Shown: one piece after another, positions 1 to 10,896 of the stretch | Numbering within the stretch: the first letter of the stretch is position 1 | Layout: every line of letters starts with the position of its first letter | Assembly: GCA_013115125.1 (NCBI GenBank) | Contig: JABANN010000380.1 | Coordinates: forward strand, 1-33,902 | Direction: 5' to 3' | Length of the DNA: 33,902 nucleotides | Origin: Perkinsus olseni | Taxonomy: Eukaryota > Perkinsozoa > Perkinsida | Translations under genes and position numbers: made by a program | The notes under the pieces: model-generated | What the model was told of the DNA's origin: nothing | The model's database searches: none | The model's input: the letters and a program-made list of their open reading frames with translations, nothing else

Positions 1-3000
1 ATAGACCCATTGAACAGTAACGTGGCGCCCTCTAGGTAGAACTTGTTGACACCCCGGGAGAACATATTGCAGAAATGATCGGTCGGTAGTACCCACTCTT
101 GACTACTGAAGGACACCATCGCCCCATCATTACGGGGGACCAACACGAATAGGAATCCTAATCCTATTATAGGATCACAGCGAAGAAGCGCGGGCTGATG
201 ACCATCTGGGACAACACCAATAGCTGATCATGATGAGGGTACGTTGCTTCTCCGTTGTTGCTCATAGTCAACGCAAGGCGAGGAGGAGTGTGAAGTCTCT
301 CTACCTCTCCGTCCAAGCCTACTCTCTCGAAGGGAAATTTCCCTGGGGAATATGCTATACACGCATGCGCAAGGCGATCGGCGCATAACGAGTAACAAGA
401 TAGCGGCCTTCTTTCAGAATCGTGACGAACGCCGCGATGCTGCGTTCTCGGCAGGACGTACAAATTGTACGGTGAAATAGTATCAAAGAGTGCCCTCATC
501 CACCATCATTATCATTCGATAAACGTCGATAGTGTAATGAGCTGGACATGATATCCACATTCTGAATATCCCACTTTCGAACTTCGCATAGCGCATGAAG
601 CATGTAGTACTTTCAACTGTAGTTGACATGCGGCTGACGGTTGACTGCGGGAAATAGAGACGAGCGCTGTAAGCTCTACTTCCTTCAGTTACGCATGATG
701 TGCGGTGCTGAGAGTTCGGGCCCCAGATATCCTATTTGCCAGCAATGCCAGCCTAGCATCGACGCAAAGTGTCACGCCTGTTGTCTTCATTATTGTCTCC
801 TAATGCTGTCTCTATGAAAGACGTTAATTGTAATGGGAGGAGCAAGGCGAACACCCACGTAAGGAGAACCAAGGACGACGTTCGCCTTGATGACTCGGTC
901 TACCTCGTCTCCTCCCAACGTTACCGGCTCACCGTTGATCGGGCGACCGTCAGTTGTATGATCCATTCGAGGCACGCGAATGGCATACGACAGGGAGACC
1001 GGCACGCTCGGGGCGAGCGCGAGGAGCGCCTCACACGCATGCGAAGACTGCATCGGGGTCTCGCTAGTAGGCTCCTAAGAATCAAGCTCTCCCTCCCCCA
1101 TCTCTCCCACCCCAAAGTCACTGAGCACCCGTTCCCCGGAGGATCAAGGACGACGTTCGCCTTGATCACTCGGTCTACAAATCTGTAGAATAGTCTTTGT
1201 TTGCCTAGCATCGGGTACAACTTGTAACCCACATTTGTTACTTACAAGTGCCAAGTTGCTCATTGGCAGTATGGCTGATGATCAGCCGCTGATCAGGCAT
1301 ATCATCCGACTACTGTTTCGGCGAGCTCTTGAGAAGCCAAGGGCTTCTTTTTACCGGCGTACGATTTCGGTTTTTTGACCGATTTTACTCATGTAATGCG
1401 AGACGTGCATTTATCGGTGATTAGTGATCGCCTATGGTGTTATCATGCCCGACAAGCGATCTCACACCACCTACCCTAACTAAACTCGGAATCAAAGCTA
1501 GGTGACCTAGGTTCGACGCCGAGGCCTGTGATAGGCCGCCTATCACGTCTATCGGTGTCACCGATCGTCTATCGTCTATCACGGTATGATATACTGTATA
1601 TCGGGTGCACATATACGACTGCGACTCACACTCTCATCGGCGTGTGATTCATGACATGAATTTCATGCCTTCAGTGACACTGAATCAGTGTATATCCCGC
1701 AGCCTCTCCAGGCTGCGCCGCAGCTGCTGCGGCAGCGGCTGCCGGGCAGCCTGACTACGTGATTGACAGTTAACACTGTGAACTTCACAGTCTGTCAGGA
1801 GAAACTAACCATCATGGTTAGTGTTATCACTAGAACCCGGCATTAGTGATACTGATAGAAGCCTGATGTTTTACGAATACAGCAGGAACAAATACCACCA
1901 ACGCTAGGGGACAGGTGGATTGCGTGGCCACACAATCATAGTTCAACCATGATTAGTTTTCGCTACTGGCAGTCAATGACTGTCAATCACAGGACGACCA
2001 ATCCTGCCGAAATGTATATGAATGAAGAAGACTCTCGAAATGACCCAGTTGGTCGCACCAGCATCCGAATTTCGGATTATCCTCATTCTGCGAGATGAGC
2101 CGGGCTGATGCATTATTCGAGACTGTTGTTATTTCCCTCTTGACTTAACAAAACCATGCTTCAGCCAGTAACAGGGATATAGGAAGAGATACTGATCTGA
2201 TGCTCAAATATGCACCACAATATCGTAATAACATTAAAATGACGTGGTCTAGCCAGGAGGGACAAATGCACAGTCTAGCTCAGAGAATTACACAAGAGTA
2301 TCACAAATTATGGTACCCATGACGGAGGGAGTTGGGGTGCAAACAACACAAGGTTCTGAACTACAGATTCGGCTTGCAAATCAGAACCCGTCAGACTCAC
2401 AGTCACAGTCTCACTCACTCACAGACTGACCATATGACGCCGCCTCGAGCTGACAAGATATCACAAGCATGATGAAGGCCCTTCATTGAAGGATGCCCCA
2501 TAGCTTCTCATCCAATCTCGGAAGGCATTCTCTCGCGAGTGGTTGAGTGGTAAGAAAATTCGAGCGTAGTTCGATACGCGTCTCAAGAAAATATTCGTCA
2601 ATCCTATTTAATCGTGGCGATTCACTGAGGAAGCTCTCGACGCCAAAGTTCTCTAGGGCGTTAAAACCCCGGCATTTTTGGGACAGAAACTTTGAGAGCA
2701 GGACAAAGATTTTGTCCCACGTCACCGATGTCGTCGTCAATCGATCAGCCACCCAACAACGCACATTGTGCGTGTACGCTATACTGAGTGTAATGCGATA
2801 GCCAGCATGGCTGGCTATTTTCAGCGTGGCGGAAGTGGTACTGCAAAAGAAGAATAGAAGACAGTCTCTGTGGAATGTGTGTGTGGGTCTGTTGCCAGGC
2901 ATTACACGTCTATGACCTATCGCCCTTAGACATACAATAGCCGACTCTGAGCGATCCCGAGTAGGCCCGACAACAGCAATCCCCTGCGACCAAGTGAGAC

Positions 3001-3480
3001 GGATTGAGAGCGCAAACAACGATCGGCGGGGGAGGGAGAGATACCGTAGCGATAACCTCCGCAAGCAGCGTGATACGTGGAGCACCTCCTTCGCAGCCCA
3101 TAGCTAAACCCAGTGAGGAGTGCAACTGCCGATGAGGCTCATCGTAAGGCGCAGAGCCAAACGTTATGCGACGCGAGCACACCAGTTATCGACTCTGCTA
3201 GTATACTGTGAAAGTATAAGAAACAATAAGGTTGATGTTTGGTTGACACTAGGTACACGAACAAGGTGAGGACGATAAGAGGGGACGCATGCCGTCGAGC
3301 CATCCTCGGTCATGGATGTATGAGTGATGGCAAGCCCGGCCCCAGTTTCGATCTGACCATCTGTTTGCTGGTCAGTGACCCCCATGCCACGATCAGGCAC
3401 TGGGACCAATGGGGGCCCAGAATGTGAGGCGTGCATTGCACATCAAACGGCACGCGTGAACAGTAATTTCGTGGCGCGCG
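1..3480. other. Gene-poor stretch, palindrome-rich
   Basis: No convincing gene is seen. The longest open frame (2483-3085, minus) has an Arg/Leu/Ser-rich composition with no recognisable domain, so it is not called. A 34-nt direct repeat with one difference lies at 870-903 and 1145-1178; its core is itself a near-palindrome. From about 1400 to 2100 almost every 15-25 bases form a short inverted repeat, for example GCCGCAG/CTGCGGC near 1720. This looks like old non-coding or mobile DNA. Confidence 0.6.
870..1178. repeat. 34-nt direct repeat pair
   Basis: Bases 870-903 and 1145-1178 are the same 34-nt sequence except for one base (GATGACT versus GATCACT). The core CAAGGACGACG...CGCCTTG is nearly self-complementary. 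The pair could be the ends or internal parts of a small dispersed repeat; no coding sequence is recognisable between them. Confidence 0.6.
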
Positions 3481-3534
3481 ACATCTTCAGTGCGTTGTTG
3501 TTCGAGGCGTTGGTCAGCACATGGCACTTCTATA

Positions 3535-4281
3535 ATGCAGTTGCCTGCGACAAACGACGTTGCTGAAGAAGTGGCTTCTTCCGAAGTGTCTTCCCCTCGA
3601 GCAGCATCTGAGTCAACCACCGACTCCGAGGTTGAAGGTCACACTCCTGCACATCGCAGAATAAAAGATACTCCCGACTCCGCGGTCAAGTACCATTCAG
3701 CCAGCACCTTACGTCGCTGCGCCACGAAATTACCAGCTTTGCTGATCACCCTTTTCCTCGAGCTCATCCCGGCTTTGGTCTACTCAAACGGCTACTCCCT
3801 TCTCGAGCCCTACATCGGTGAGGAGAAGTCCAACCTCTTCATCGCCCTCAACTCCCTCGTCGCCGCGGTCGCCGGTAATTTCGCCCTGCAAAACAGCAGC
3901 AACATGTCACGAGCCATCTCAATCGGTATCATTACCAAAGACAGATGGATGGGCCACGCTTTCAAGGAGTTCCTCCTCGGTTGTGTGCTCTCGGTTGAAC
4001 TGGGCGTGCTCTTCTTCGTCATCACCGGCTTCGTCATCTCCCCCATTCTCTTCCACGGCGAAGTCGATGCGACTTTGGGTGGCGTCCTGGCTTTAGTCTT
4101 TATTGTATCTACAACGATTGGATCTTTTTCGGGGCTGATCACCCCACCCGTTCTTTATTTTTTCTTGCGGCTCGATCCTTCGGCGTGCGCTGGACCGGGT
4201 GAGACTTGCTTCCAGGACGTTGTGGGCTCGGTTGTGATGGTCTACATGGCTCAAGGAGTCTTCGCATTGGGTAGAGGGTGA
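3535..4281 (+). CDS. MgtE/SLC41-type magnesium transporter
   Basis: A predicted membrane protein of 248 aa that would move Mg2+ or another divalent cation across a membrane. Residues 1-60 are hydrophilic and Ser/Glu-rich with no recognisable CBS domain. From about residue 64 there are hydrophobic segments at roughly 64-84, 100-118, 144-170, 180-198 and 226-244. The family's signature is visible as AGNFALQNS (113-121, compare AGNAGLQSS), and again as LRLDPSACAGP (211-221) followed by a DVVG stretch, matching the conserved LDPALASGP...DVLG region. Only one MgtE membrane domain is present, whereas animal SLC41 proteins carry two, so it may work as a dimer. The first ATG after the poor upstream frame is 3535. 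A four-codon upstream ORF (ATG at 3521) ends in a TAA that overlaps this ATG. The 3' end of the gene is duplicated downstream. Confidence 0.8.
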   Translation: MQLPATNDVAEEVASSEVSSPRAASESTTDSEVEGHTPAHRRIKDTPDSAVKYHSASTLRRCATKLPALLITLFLELIPALVYSNGYSLLEPYIGEEKSNLFIALNSLVAAVAGNFALQNSSNMSRAISIGIITKDRWMGHAFKEFLLGCVLSVELGVLFFVITGFVISPILFHGEVDATLGGVLALVFIVSTTIGSFSGLITPPVLYFFLRLDPSACAGPGETCFQDVVGSVVMVYMAQGVFALGRG

Positions 4282-4760
4282 AGCACTAGATGAGGTATCT
4301 TAGGTTGATCCGTGCAAGATACAGAATGGCTCAGGGAGTCTTCGCATTGGGTAGAGGGTAAAGCTCTGATTATGTTTTACTTTCATTTCAAATTGAAGGG
4401 GTTGTGCTCGAGTTAGACGGGGTATCTTAGGTCGATCCGTGCAAGATACAAATAACTGGATCGGGTATCTAAGGTTGATCCTAGAATGATTGAGACTAGC
4501 TCAGGAAGTCTTCGCATTGGGTAGAGGGTAAAGGAGCATTATGCTCAATTAGTTGCAAATTGTGGCGAATCGTTGTGCTCGAGTTACGTGGGGTATCTTA
4601 GGTCGATCCGTGCAAGATACAAATAACTGGATCGGGTATCAAAGGTTGATCCTAGCATGATACAGAATGACCCAAGATCGAGATCGAACATGTCTCGAAA
4701 CTACCAAGCTCCAGTGACAATATGATTCTGGAGTATCTCAGGTCGATCCATGCATGATAC
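4248..4760 (+). repeat. Tandem copies of transporter 3' end plus hairpin repeat
   Basis: The last 36 bases of the transporter gene region (4248-4283, starting GGCTCAAGGAGTCTTCGC) recur at 4328-4363 and 4498-4533 with few changes. Between them lies a 28-nt hairpin, GTATCTT-(14-nt loop)-AAGATAC, perfect at 4295-4322, 4422-4449 and 4593-4620. It is decayed near 4464 and 4637, and has a variant stem at 4733-4760, just before the next gene. The phrase GTTGTGCTCGAGTTA also repeats (about 4401 and 4573), so a unit of roughly 170 bases appears to have been duplicated twice. Confidence 0.85.
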
Positions 4761-4781
4761 GAAGTAGCTCAAGTTTCATCT

Positions 4782-6321
4782 ATGGTTTCCTCTTCTTCCC
4801 TCTCATCAACATGGCCCGGCATGCTGCCCTCCCTCTCCATCTCCACCATCAGTACCATCAACCCCCGGTCTGTCTTCGCCTTCTACATCGTCTCTCGTGA
4901 CGGCTCCCTTCTCTACGACTACGAGTCACTCACGGCTGAGCAGCGGCCCTCTGCCAATGACAAGATACGCTGGAGCAGCACCTTCCACACGCTTTCCGCT
5001 ATCGCAGCCAGCCTGTCTCCGGTGAGAACCTTCCCGTTGTCGAATTACAATTGCTTAGTGTCTTTCCCAGTCGTCACGTGAGGCCTTAGAACCCCCGTAC
5101 TGTGCGTGTCATTCAATAGACGAGTGTGGTACCGCAATTTTAGAATGGATTCCAAGTCTCACTGAACGGGTGGTTAGGAGTAAGGAACTGTTGATTGCTT
5201 CGCAGTATCCCCGTGGCTCAACCGCCTTTGCATGCGCGTTGCGGCGGGTTCGAGTAGCGCTAGTGAGTAATTCTGTAACTCAAGAGTCGATTCTTAAATT
5301 GATTTTCACGCGTTGCCTCGGATCCTGCCAGGAGAAAAGGAAGCTTCTCTGTTAGAGTGTGCCCCTGAGGGAAGCTTCTTGACGATCCGTCGAATTGCAT
5401 TGCATGTCAACGCTACAGAGAGTCCCTAACTGAGCCCGGAACCGCAAGCGTTGGACTGTATACTCACCCGCGTTACATGCGGTTCCAGAATCGATTCTGA
5501 GCTTCACAATCTTTCTGTCAGACCCTCCCAGCATCCGGCCACGGCTCAGCAGGCGGCGGTGGTTCGAAATTGGAGTACCTCAACCCGAGGGGCATCAAGA
5601 CCATTCGCGGCGACTCCTATAGTGTCCACTGCATGACCGTTATTTCTGGTAGGCTTCTTCGCTCCGCTAACTGATTTACTTCAGAAAGCATTCAACGCTT
5701 CTACTCGGAGCGTCGATTACAGTGACGGGAAATATTTGATTTTTTTAATAATTTTAATAGATAATAATACAGTATTTTGAGCATTTGATATAATTGAGAT
5801 TAATACATAATAACTGATAAATATTTTTTGGGAATTTTCGATGAAAGGTGGATTTCCCGTTGTACTTCACTGCTTTTATGGCTGTGTATTTGCACGAGGC
5901 CGTGTTGTCCCGAATCGAGCTCAGCGATGGGCGTCTTCGGTAGAAGTGTCTTCCCTGCGGCTGATCGATTCGCGACACGAGCTCTTCTCCATTTCGATAA
6001 AATTATTTATTTTTATGACGCTTTATTTTTTGTATTTTTGCTCAGGTACTAAAGGCTTCGCCGTCTGCGCGCCTGCCTTCCCCGAAAGTGTCGCCCAGGA
6101 GCTGCTAGCCCAAATGTAATTAATTACAGTCGATTTTTCATACCACACCTTTCGCAGATTTATATACTTCTGCGACTACGTGATGAAGAACCCTTTCTAC
6201 GAGCTCGGCATGCCCGCCCGGTGTAAGCAGTTCGACGATCGTGTTCAACAGCTACTAGGAAAGTACGACGAATGCTTGACGAATGGCATGAGATTATTTC
6301 CGTTTTTTCAGGTACAAGTGA
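4782..6321 (+). CDS. TRAPPC4: TRAPPC4 / Trs23 (synbindin), TRAPP complex subunit, five exons
   Basis: TRAPPC4 is a longin-fold core subunit of the TRAPP complexes, which activate Rab1/Ypt1 in ER-Golgi traffic. The exons I infer are 4782-5021, 5522-5648, 6046-6115, 6158-6262 and 6312-6321. All have GT-AG junctions and compatible phases, giving 183 aa. Landmarks against human TRAPPC4: FYIVSRDGSLLYDY (N-terminal longin strand), ANDKIRWSSTFHTLSAI...LSP (family: [22 protein letters not shown]), RGDSYSVHCMTVISGTKGF (family: ETDTFKLHCYQTLTGIKF), and near the end CDYVMKNPFYELGMPARC (family: SDFALKNPFYSLEMPIRC). The N-terminus has about 28 extra Ser-rich residues, so a later Met (codon 14) could be the true start. 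Introns are 500, 397, 42 and 49 nt. If the last intron is not removed, the frame would run to 6398. Confidence 0.9.
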
Positions 6322-6523
6322 GCAGCACTTTTTGCCGTAAAATTAAGATTTACAATATTTCCCGTGGTACGATGTTTCGTTGGTTTGGCGGGTGGTAGTC
6401 ATCTTCGATGGTCCGATCAGCGATGGAACAGGATCTCGATAACACGGTTTGCATTTTCTCAGTCATTTCCCTGGTCTCCCGGGCGGAGTTTCTTACCGCT
6501 ATTCCTTATCTTAGCACAAAATC

Positions 6524-7154
6524 ATGTCGAGCTCCTACTTGGCTTTGCGGGTCGTTACACGGTGGCGGAATCTTGAGAATCGTCGCTTGATATCCCGATC
6601 ATTCACAGGATATGGTCTCCATCAATTGTTGGTGTTCTTTGAATCCTTGCCTGCGTCACCAGGTGAGTACAGGGTGTCTAGGCATCACAAATTTACGTTT
6701 ATCGCGATGGAAAGTTTTTTTGATGATCTTCTCTCTCCCAGCGCTGAGTTTGAGGGAAGAGCACACTCACATTCTTGCAGGATTTCCTCTGCGTGAATGT
6801 TCTTCGCGTCATCACCCAACCTGGTTCGGTCGATGTTTCTGCCCTACTTTTCGAAGAAGACAGGGTGCGGGCTTGGTTACGTCCCCCGTGACCGATTAGT
6901 ATTTTCAGGGCTCCCCGGTTGCGACTGCAGCTCATGGGAAAGAAAGGCAGAAGATTCTACCGGATGGTTGCGTGCAATCAGAAGGACCCTCGCAACGGCA
7001 AGCATATGGAAGTACTGCAATCGGGCTGGGCGGGACGTGTGAGATTTCTTCTGGTTCTTCTGGTATATACCGGTTTACAGCGCTTTTAGAGTGGTTTTCC
7101 ACTCGTGATACAATCCTTGGAAAAGCTTTAGAAGTTCAAGAGAGACTCAGTTAA
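6524..7154 (+). CDS. MRPS16: Mitochondrial ribosomal protein bS16m (5' exons uncertain)
   Basis: The exon at 6909-7036 encodes RLRLQLMGKKGRRFYRMVAC followed by NQKDPRNGKHMEVL. This is the unmistakable N-terminal half of bacterial-type S16 (IRLxRxGxKKRPFYxIVVADSRxPRDGRFIExLG). A 44-nt intron (7037-7080) joins in phase to 7081-7154, encoding LLEWFSTRDTILGKALEVQE, the counterpart of the S16 helix HWVGQGATISDRVAALI. The 5' part is not certain. An ATG at 6524 opens a Ser/Arg/Leu-rich, acid-poor stretch typical of a mitochondrial presequence. An ATG at 6612 would instead join, through a donor at 6666, to a coding-looking exon at 6782-6887 that is in frame with the S16 exon only if a 21-nt intron (6888-6908) is removed. 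The protein should act in the small subunit of the mitochondrial ribosome. Confidence 0.85.
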
Positions 7155-7250
7155 TACTGTCAGTATTCCAGCATTTTTTTCGTAATTTTTGGGCGTTTGT
7201 AGCTGACCGGAGGGGAGGGAGTCGCCGACCCTGACTGAAATTTTTCGCAG

Positions 7251-8229
7251 GCGTTCCAGTGTACTCTTGAGGGTCATCTTCCTACTGGGATTTTCGGCCG
7301 TTCTTCAGTCTTCCCTCCTCAGCGGGTTCTACTCCCGTGCGATCGCTTTTACACATCCCAAGTGTTCAACGGTCCTCAATTCAACTCGAATAACTCTTCT
7401 GAATAGTTTTTTATCCAGGGAGCGCTTTCCGGCTAATGCCATCCGCATCTCTTCATTTGCCCACAACATTTTGAAGCTCGATGAATTTCTGATGGAGTGA
7501 GCCCGGGCGCGTTCCACAGCTTGAATGATGCAGATCAGTTCTCGGAAACTTTTTCGCCCGGGTCAATAAGAATCGGGAGGATCGCCATTATTTTCGAGAT
7601 TCGTTCGCGTGCGCTCCGGAGTATCTTAGGTCGACCCTCGCTCTGTACAAGATATCTTCAGCTACAGCTTTCATCGCGTACAATTATCGGAGTTTTCATC
7701 CCCTCAGGTGCTCGGCAGTTTCGCTCCCAAGGTCAAATCTGGCGTGAAGGAAATCCGGTTGAGATTTTCCCGCTCGAAATTTTGGCTGGGCGTTGGGGCG
7801 TCCATGAGCCCTCAAGTGGAGTGAGTGTTCCGGTGGCTGCTGCTGGGAAAAATTGGATTTTCGGGAAAAAATAGAAATAGAATGAAAATTTTCGATAATT
7901 TCTAAAAATTAATGAATATATTGGAGTAACTGTAATTTTCGGAAATATTTCACATATTTTTTCGTAATTTTCTGATTTTTTTCAGACATATTCTGGCATT
8001 GTCGAATCTGATACCGCCCCCGCCGCCAGCTTACGGGCGCCGAACTAAAGGTAAACTAAGATATGCGCATGCGTGCTGATAATGCCGCTCAGGACACTAC
8101 GAGCTACTCGAGCAGGTTATGGAGGAACGTCAGAAGGCTCATCAGGCGGCTATCGAAGTCATCCTCGGTTGGATCTGGGATATTTTAGAAAACTCTTATC
8201 GGGGATTGCTAGAGATATCTATTAGATAA
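7251..8229 (+). CDS. Unidentified spliced gene, exons partly resolved
   Basis: I do not recognise this protein. Exon-like segments bounded by good GT-AG signals are visible. 7251-7496 contains ERFPANAIRISSFAHNILK. 7708-7820 contains FRSQGQIWREGNPVEIFPLE. 7986-8050 contains LIPPPPPAYGRRTK. 8093-8229 contains HYELLEQVMEERQKAHQ, ends ISIR and then TAA. The last two exons join in phase (G split 1+2) and give a helical, charged C-terminus. The link between the second and third segments is not phase-consistent as drawn, so an exon may be missing or a boundary misplaced. The long intron at 7821-7985 is very AT-rich. A copy of the GTATCTTAGGTCGA hairpin lies inside an intron-like part at 7621. Spacing of about 100 bases after bS16m suggests an independent gene. 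Confidence 0.4.
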
Positions 8230-8605
8230 TAGATGAGTTGTCGTCACAACATTTTTTTGCGATCATGTTAGTTTCACGCGCGCGCAGAAAACAGCATGCG
8301 CCGTAAAATTGTTGGAAAAATTTTCTCTTCGTGAAAAATTTCTCCTGGGGGTAGGATTTCCTTCACATGAGATTTTACCGTGGGTGCTAATGACGGAAAG
8401 GTTAAAATAGACAGCTTGCCTTCCTTAATTCCTAGTCATTTCAATTCTGTCGAACTTTTCTTCTCAGGTTTTCAACAAACTTGGTCGGCAGCAGAAGGTT
8501 GTATTCACGTAACCACAGCATGTATTTTGGTTTATCCCGTTTCCGAGTTGTCCGAGTGATTTTGTTGTAAATTTACGTTTTTCCCGGATCGCTCCGCCTT
8601 TTTTG
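8230..8605. other. Intergenic spacer
   Basis: No gene seen. The stretch is AT-rich around 8240-8350 and carries alternating GCGCGC at 8278-8285. It probably holds the 3' end of the preceding gene and the promoter of the next. Confidence 0.5.
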
Positions 8606-9960
8606 ATGATTGCTGGACGGCGACGAAGCGGCTTTGGATTCACCCTCGTCTGCTCGGTAATCCTCCTTAGTGGGAGAAGTGTTGAGGGCGTGAGCGCCCA
8701 GTGCCTGGCGGCTTGGACGGAAATGGTAATAGATGAAGCTGGGAAAGGCGCGCAATAGTGGAGCTCTCAGACGGATTCGTATGAGTTCAAGTTTTGGTAT
8801 GAACGGGAACGCCAGTTGTGCTTCATAAAATTGCAGAATTCAGTTGCAAGCTGTTGTGGAGAGGTCGGTGGAGCGTCGTGACTTTCCGGAGGGCGTATTT
8901 TAGGTTGACTATAGTGACCACCGATTTGAGGACTGTGATCGGAGCTGTGAACTGGATTGTCGTTATGGCGGGGAGTGGGAAAGGGTTTGCTCGAGGAGCT
9001 TCGGTGAGTTGGAGCGTGCAAGAAAATGATGACACCTCTAAGGGGCCTTCGGTTTCTTGCGGACGTGAGAAGATTCATATTCATAGTCTGTTATCCGGAT
9101 TCCATCTGTCCTGTTTAGCGAGAACGTGTATGGTTGTGTTAATATTTGATTTCTATCATAGTTGGGTTCCACATAGCGAGTTCTGGTGATCGTCGAAGGG
9201 ACTGGGATGCAAGACATTACGTACGTCATAGAGATTTGCGAACTGTGTTTCATAGCTTAGTTTCTTTCTCGAGGCTCCTGCTAGGTACGATAAGAGCTTC
9301 CCGAATTTAGTCGCATGAATCTGGGTGAATTTCATCCGAAGATTTTGCGCGCGTTGTTTGCACCATTGTCAGGTAGAATGTGTTCATTGAAATCGGCGGT
9401 ATCGGAATACAACCCGATTGAGATGACCTCTGGTCTTTGCTTACCCAAAGAATGCGACAACAGCGGCGACAAGAACAGGATTATTAGGGACATCATGCGG
9501 GGGGAAATGCGCAGATATCAGACTGTACTAGTGCTGTCAACGTTCATCAAAGTCTCGATCAGCTCTTCATTTTTTTTGCTGAGTGACACTTCGTGCCAAT
9601 CGTTCTGAAAATAAAAACTAAATCAAATTAAAATCGGTGAAGTAATTCTTCTGCTCTCTTCCTTCGGTGGAGCCACACGTGTTGCTTCAACGCGTGCATG
9701 ATCCCCCGCCTCCAACCTAGATATCCTGTCCGTCCAGTACTCTGCGGAAGCTCCTGATCGCCCTTTTGGTCATCTGTATCTTATCATCGCTAGGAGCAGC
9801 TATATAGTGAGTCCTTTCCATCATTAATCTCACGCGATTTCTCCTTTGCCAGTTTGGTACTGGTGCCTCCAGCGGGAACAACAGCGATGTTGGCATCAGC
9901 AACAGCATTGAGAAGAGAGACGAGGAAGACTCTCAACAGGCTTTTTGGAAGTACTTTTCA
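8606..9960 (+). CDS. Candidate spliced gene with signal peptide; possibly NRF-6-like membrane acyltransferase
   Basis: The ATG at 8606 opens a classical signal peptide (MIAGRRRSGFGFTLVCSVIL, then a small-residue stretch) followed by QCLAAWTEM up to a GT donor at 8726. Further exon-like pieces are: 8759 onward (QTDSYEFKFWYE); about 8904-9027 (DHRFEDCDRSCELDCRYGGE); 9372 onward (SEYNPIEMTSGLCLPKECD); a hydrophobic helix at 9750-9807 (LLIALLVICILSSLGAAI); and an exon after the acceptor at 9854. Cys-containing segments followed by GLCLPxxC and then a membrane helix resemble the N-terminal domain of nose-resistant-to-fluoxetine (NRF-6) type acyltransferases. That is a resemblance judged by eye, not a firm assignment. 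The exon phases do not all close, and two frames compete around 9750-9960. No catalytic acyltransferase domain is visible in the window, so the gene may be short, broken or something else. Confidence 0.3.
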
Positions 9961-10896
9961 CCGTTGATCATAACTCCATGAAAACGGCGTGTTCTCGCTC
10001 GTGCGGTGTTTGTGTTCACAGTTAGTGTGATGGGCTATCAACGAGAGGGAAAAAAGATATGCCAGGGCCTGAAGACTGGTTTTTGTTGAACTGGAATCTG
10101 TCCTGAGCAACCGTTGATATTGGTATATCGTGTGGGTAATTTTGAAGGTATGCCAGACTACTTCGCCCATAGAGTCGACCGTGGGACCGCCGGCAAAAAA
10201 TCAAGGCTTCGACAGCATCGGACTTCGTGGTATAACAGTCAGCCTCCTAATTTGCCAATCCGAAGGTCGGAGGTTCAAACCTATGTAGCGGCATATCGAT
10301 AAAAATGTTATCTGTCTGAATTTCTCCCGCGTAGGAGCGTCTCACACTTCGCAAACGAAGCGTCAATGCTTGCTCCCAAGGGGACTCCTTTCGGCACTAC
10401 TACCATGGGGTGGCCTGCTGTACGCCTTGCGCGCGTCGAATGAAAAGACATGCCAATGCGAATGAATGAACTGCGATGCGAGACACTGGGTTCTCTGTTC
10501 GATACAGGCAGCGCTGTTCAAGGTGGCAAAGCTGCTGATGTGCATACTGGAGCCAGAATAGTTGACAGAGCGGCGCAGCTCACTCTTGCAAACACTACTG
10601 CAGACTCTGCAGTGCAGAGACGAACACGTCGGGTTCGATTTGAGCGAACGACACAGCATGAGACGCGAGTACTTTGTGGTAAAGACGCCTGCTGGAGGAT
10701 ACCGATCACCACGCGTGCTTTTCTTTTCGCGAGAGGAACATGCCGGTAGGTTTGCTGTTCCGTCGTCACTAAACTGTTAACAAGTAACTCAACAACAAGA
10801 CAGTGATGGTCAGCGGTAAATCGTGCTGTAGATATCAGGCTGATTGAGTGAGGGAAGTAACCGGTAAAAATCCTGAAGAAGTAAACTAGGCTGCCT
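9961..10896. other. Intergenic region
   Basis: No gene seen apart from a tRNA-like element near 10222-10290 (listed separately). Open frames here are short and run through each other on both strands without recognisable domains. Confidence 0.5.
10222..10290 (+). repeat. tRNA-like A/B-box element (tRNA pseudogene or SINE head)
   Basis: An A-box-like TGGTATAAC at 10228 is followed about 40 bases later by a good B box, GGTTCAAACC (10272-10281), flanked by a short T-stem (AGG/CCT). The anticodon region does not fold cleanly, so this is more likely a tRNA-derived repeat than a working tRNA. Confidence 0.35.

Noticed and set aside
2483-3085. A 200-codon minus-strand open frame
   Set aside because: Composition is Arg/Leu/Ser/Cys-rich with no signal peptide, domain or repeat, and flanking DNA is palindrome-rich non-coding; length alone is not enough.
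4246-4258. ATGGCTCAAGG, resembling the end of the dinoflagellate/Perkinsus spliced leader
   Set aside because: The bases encode MAQG in the transporter, and the upstream part of the leader (CCGTAGCCATTTT) is absent.
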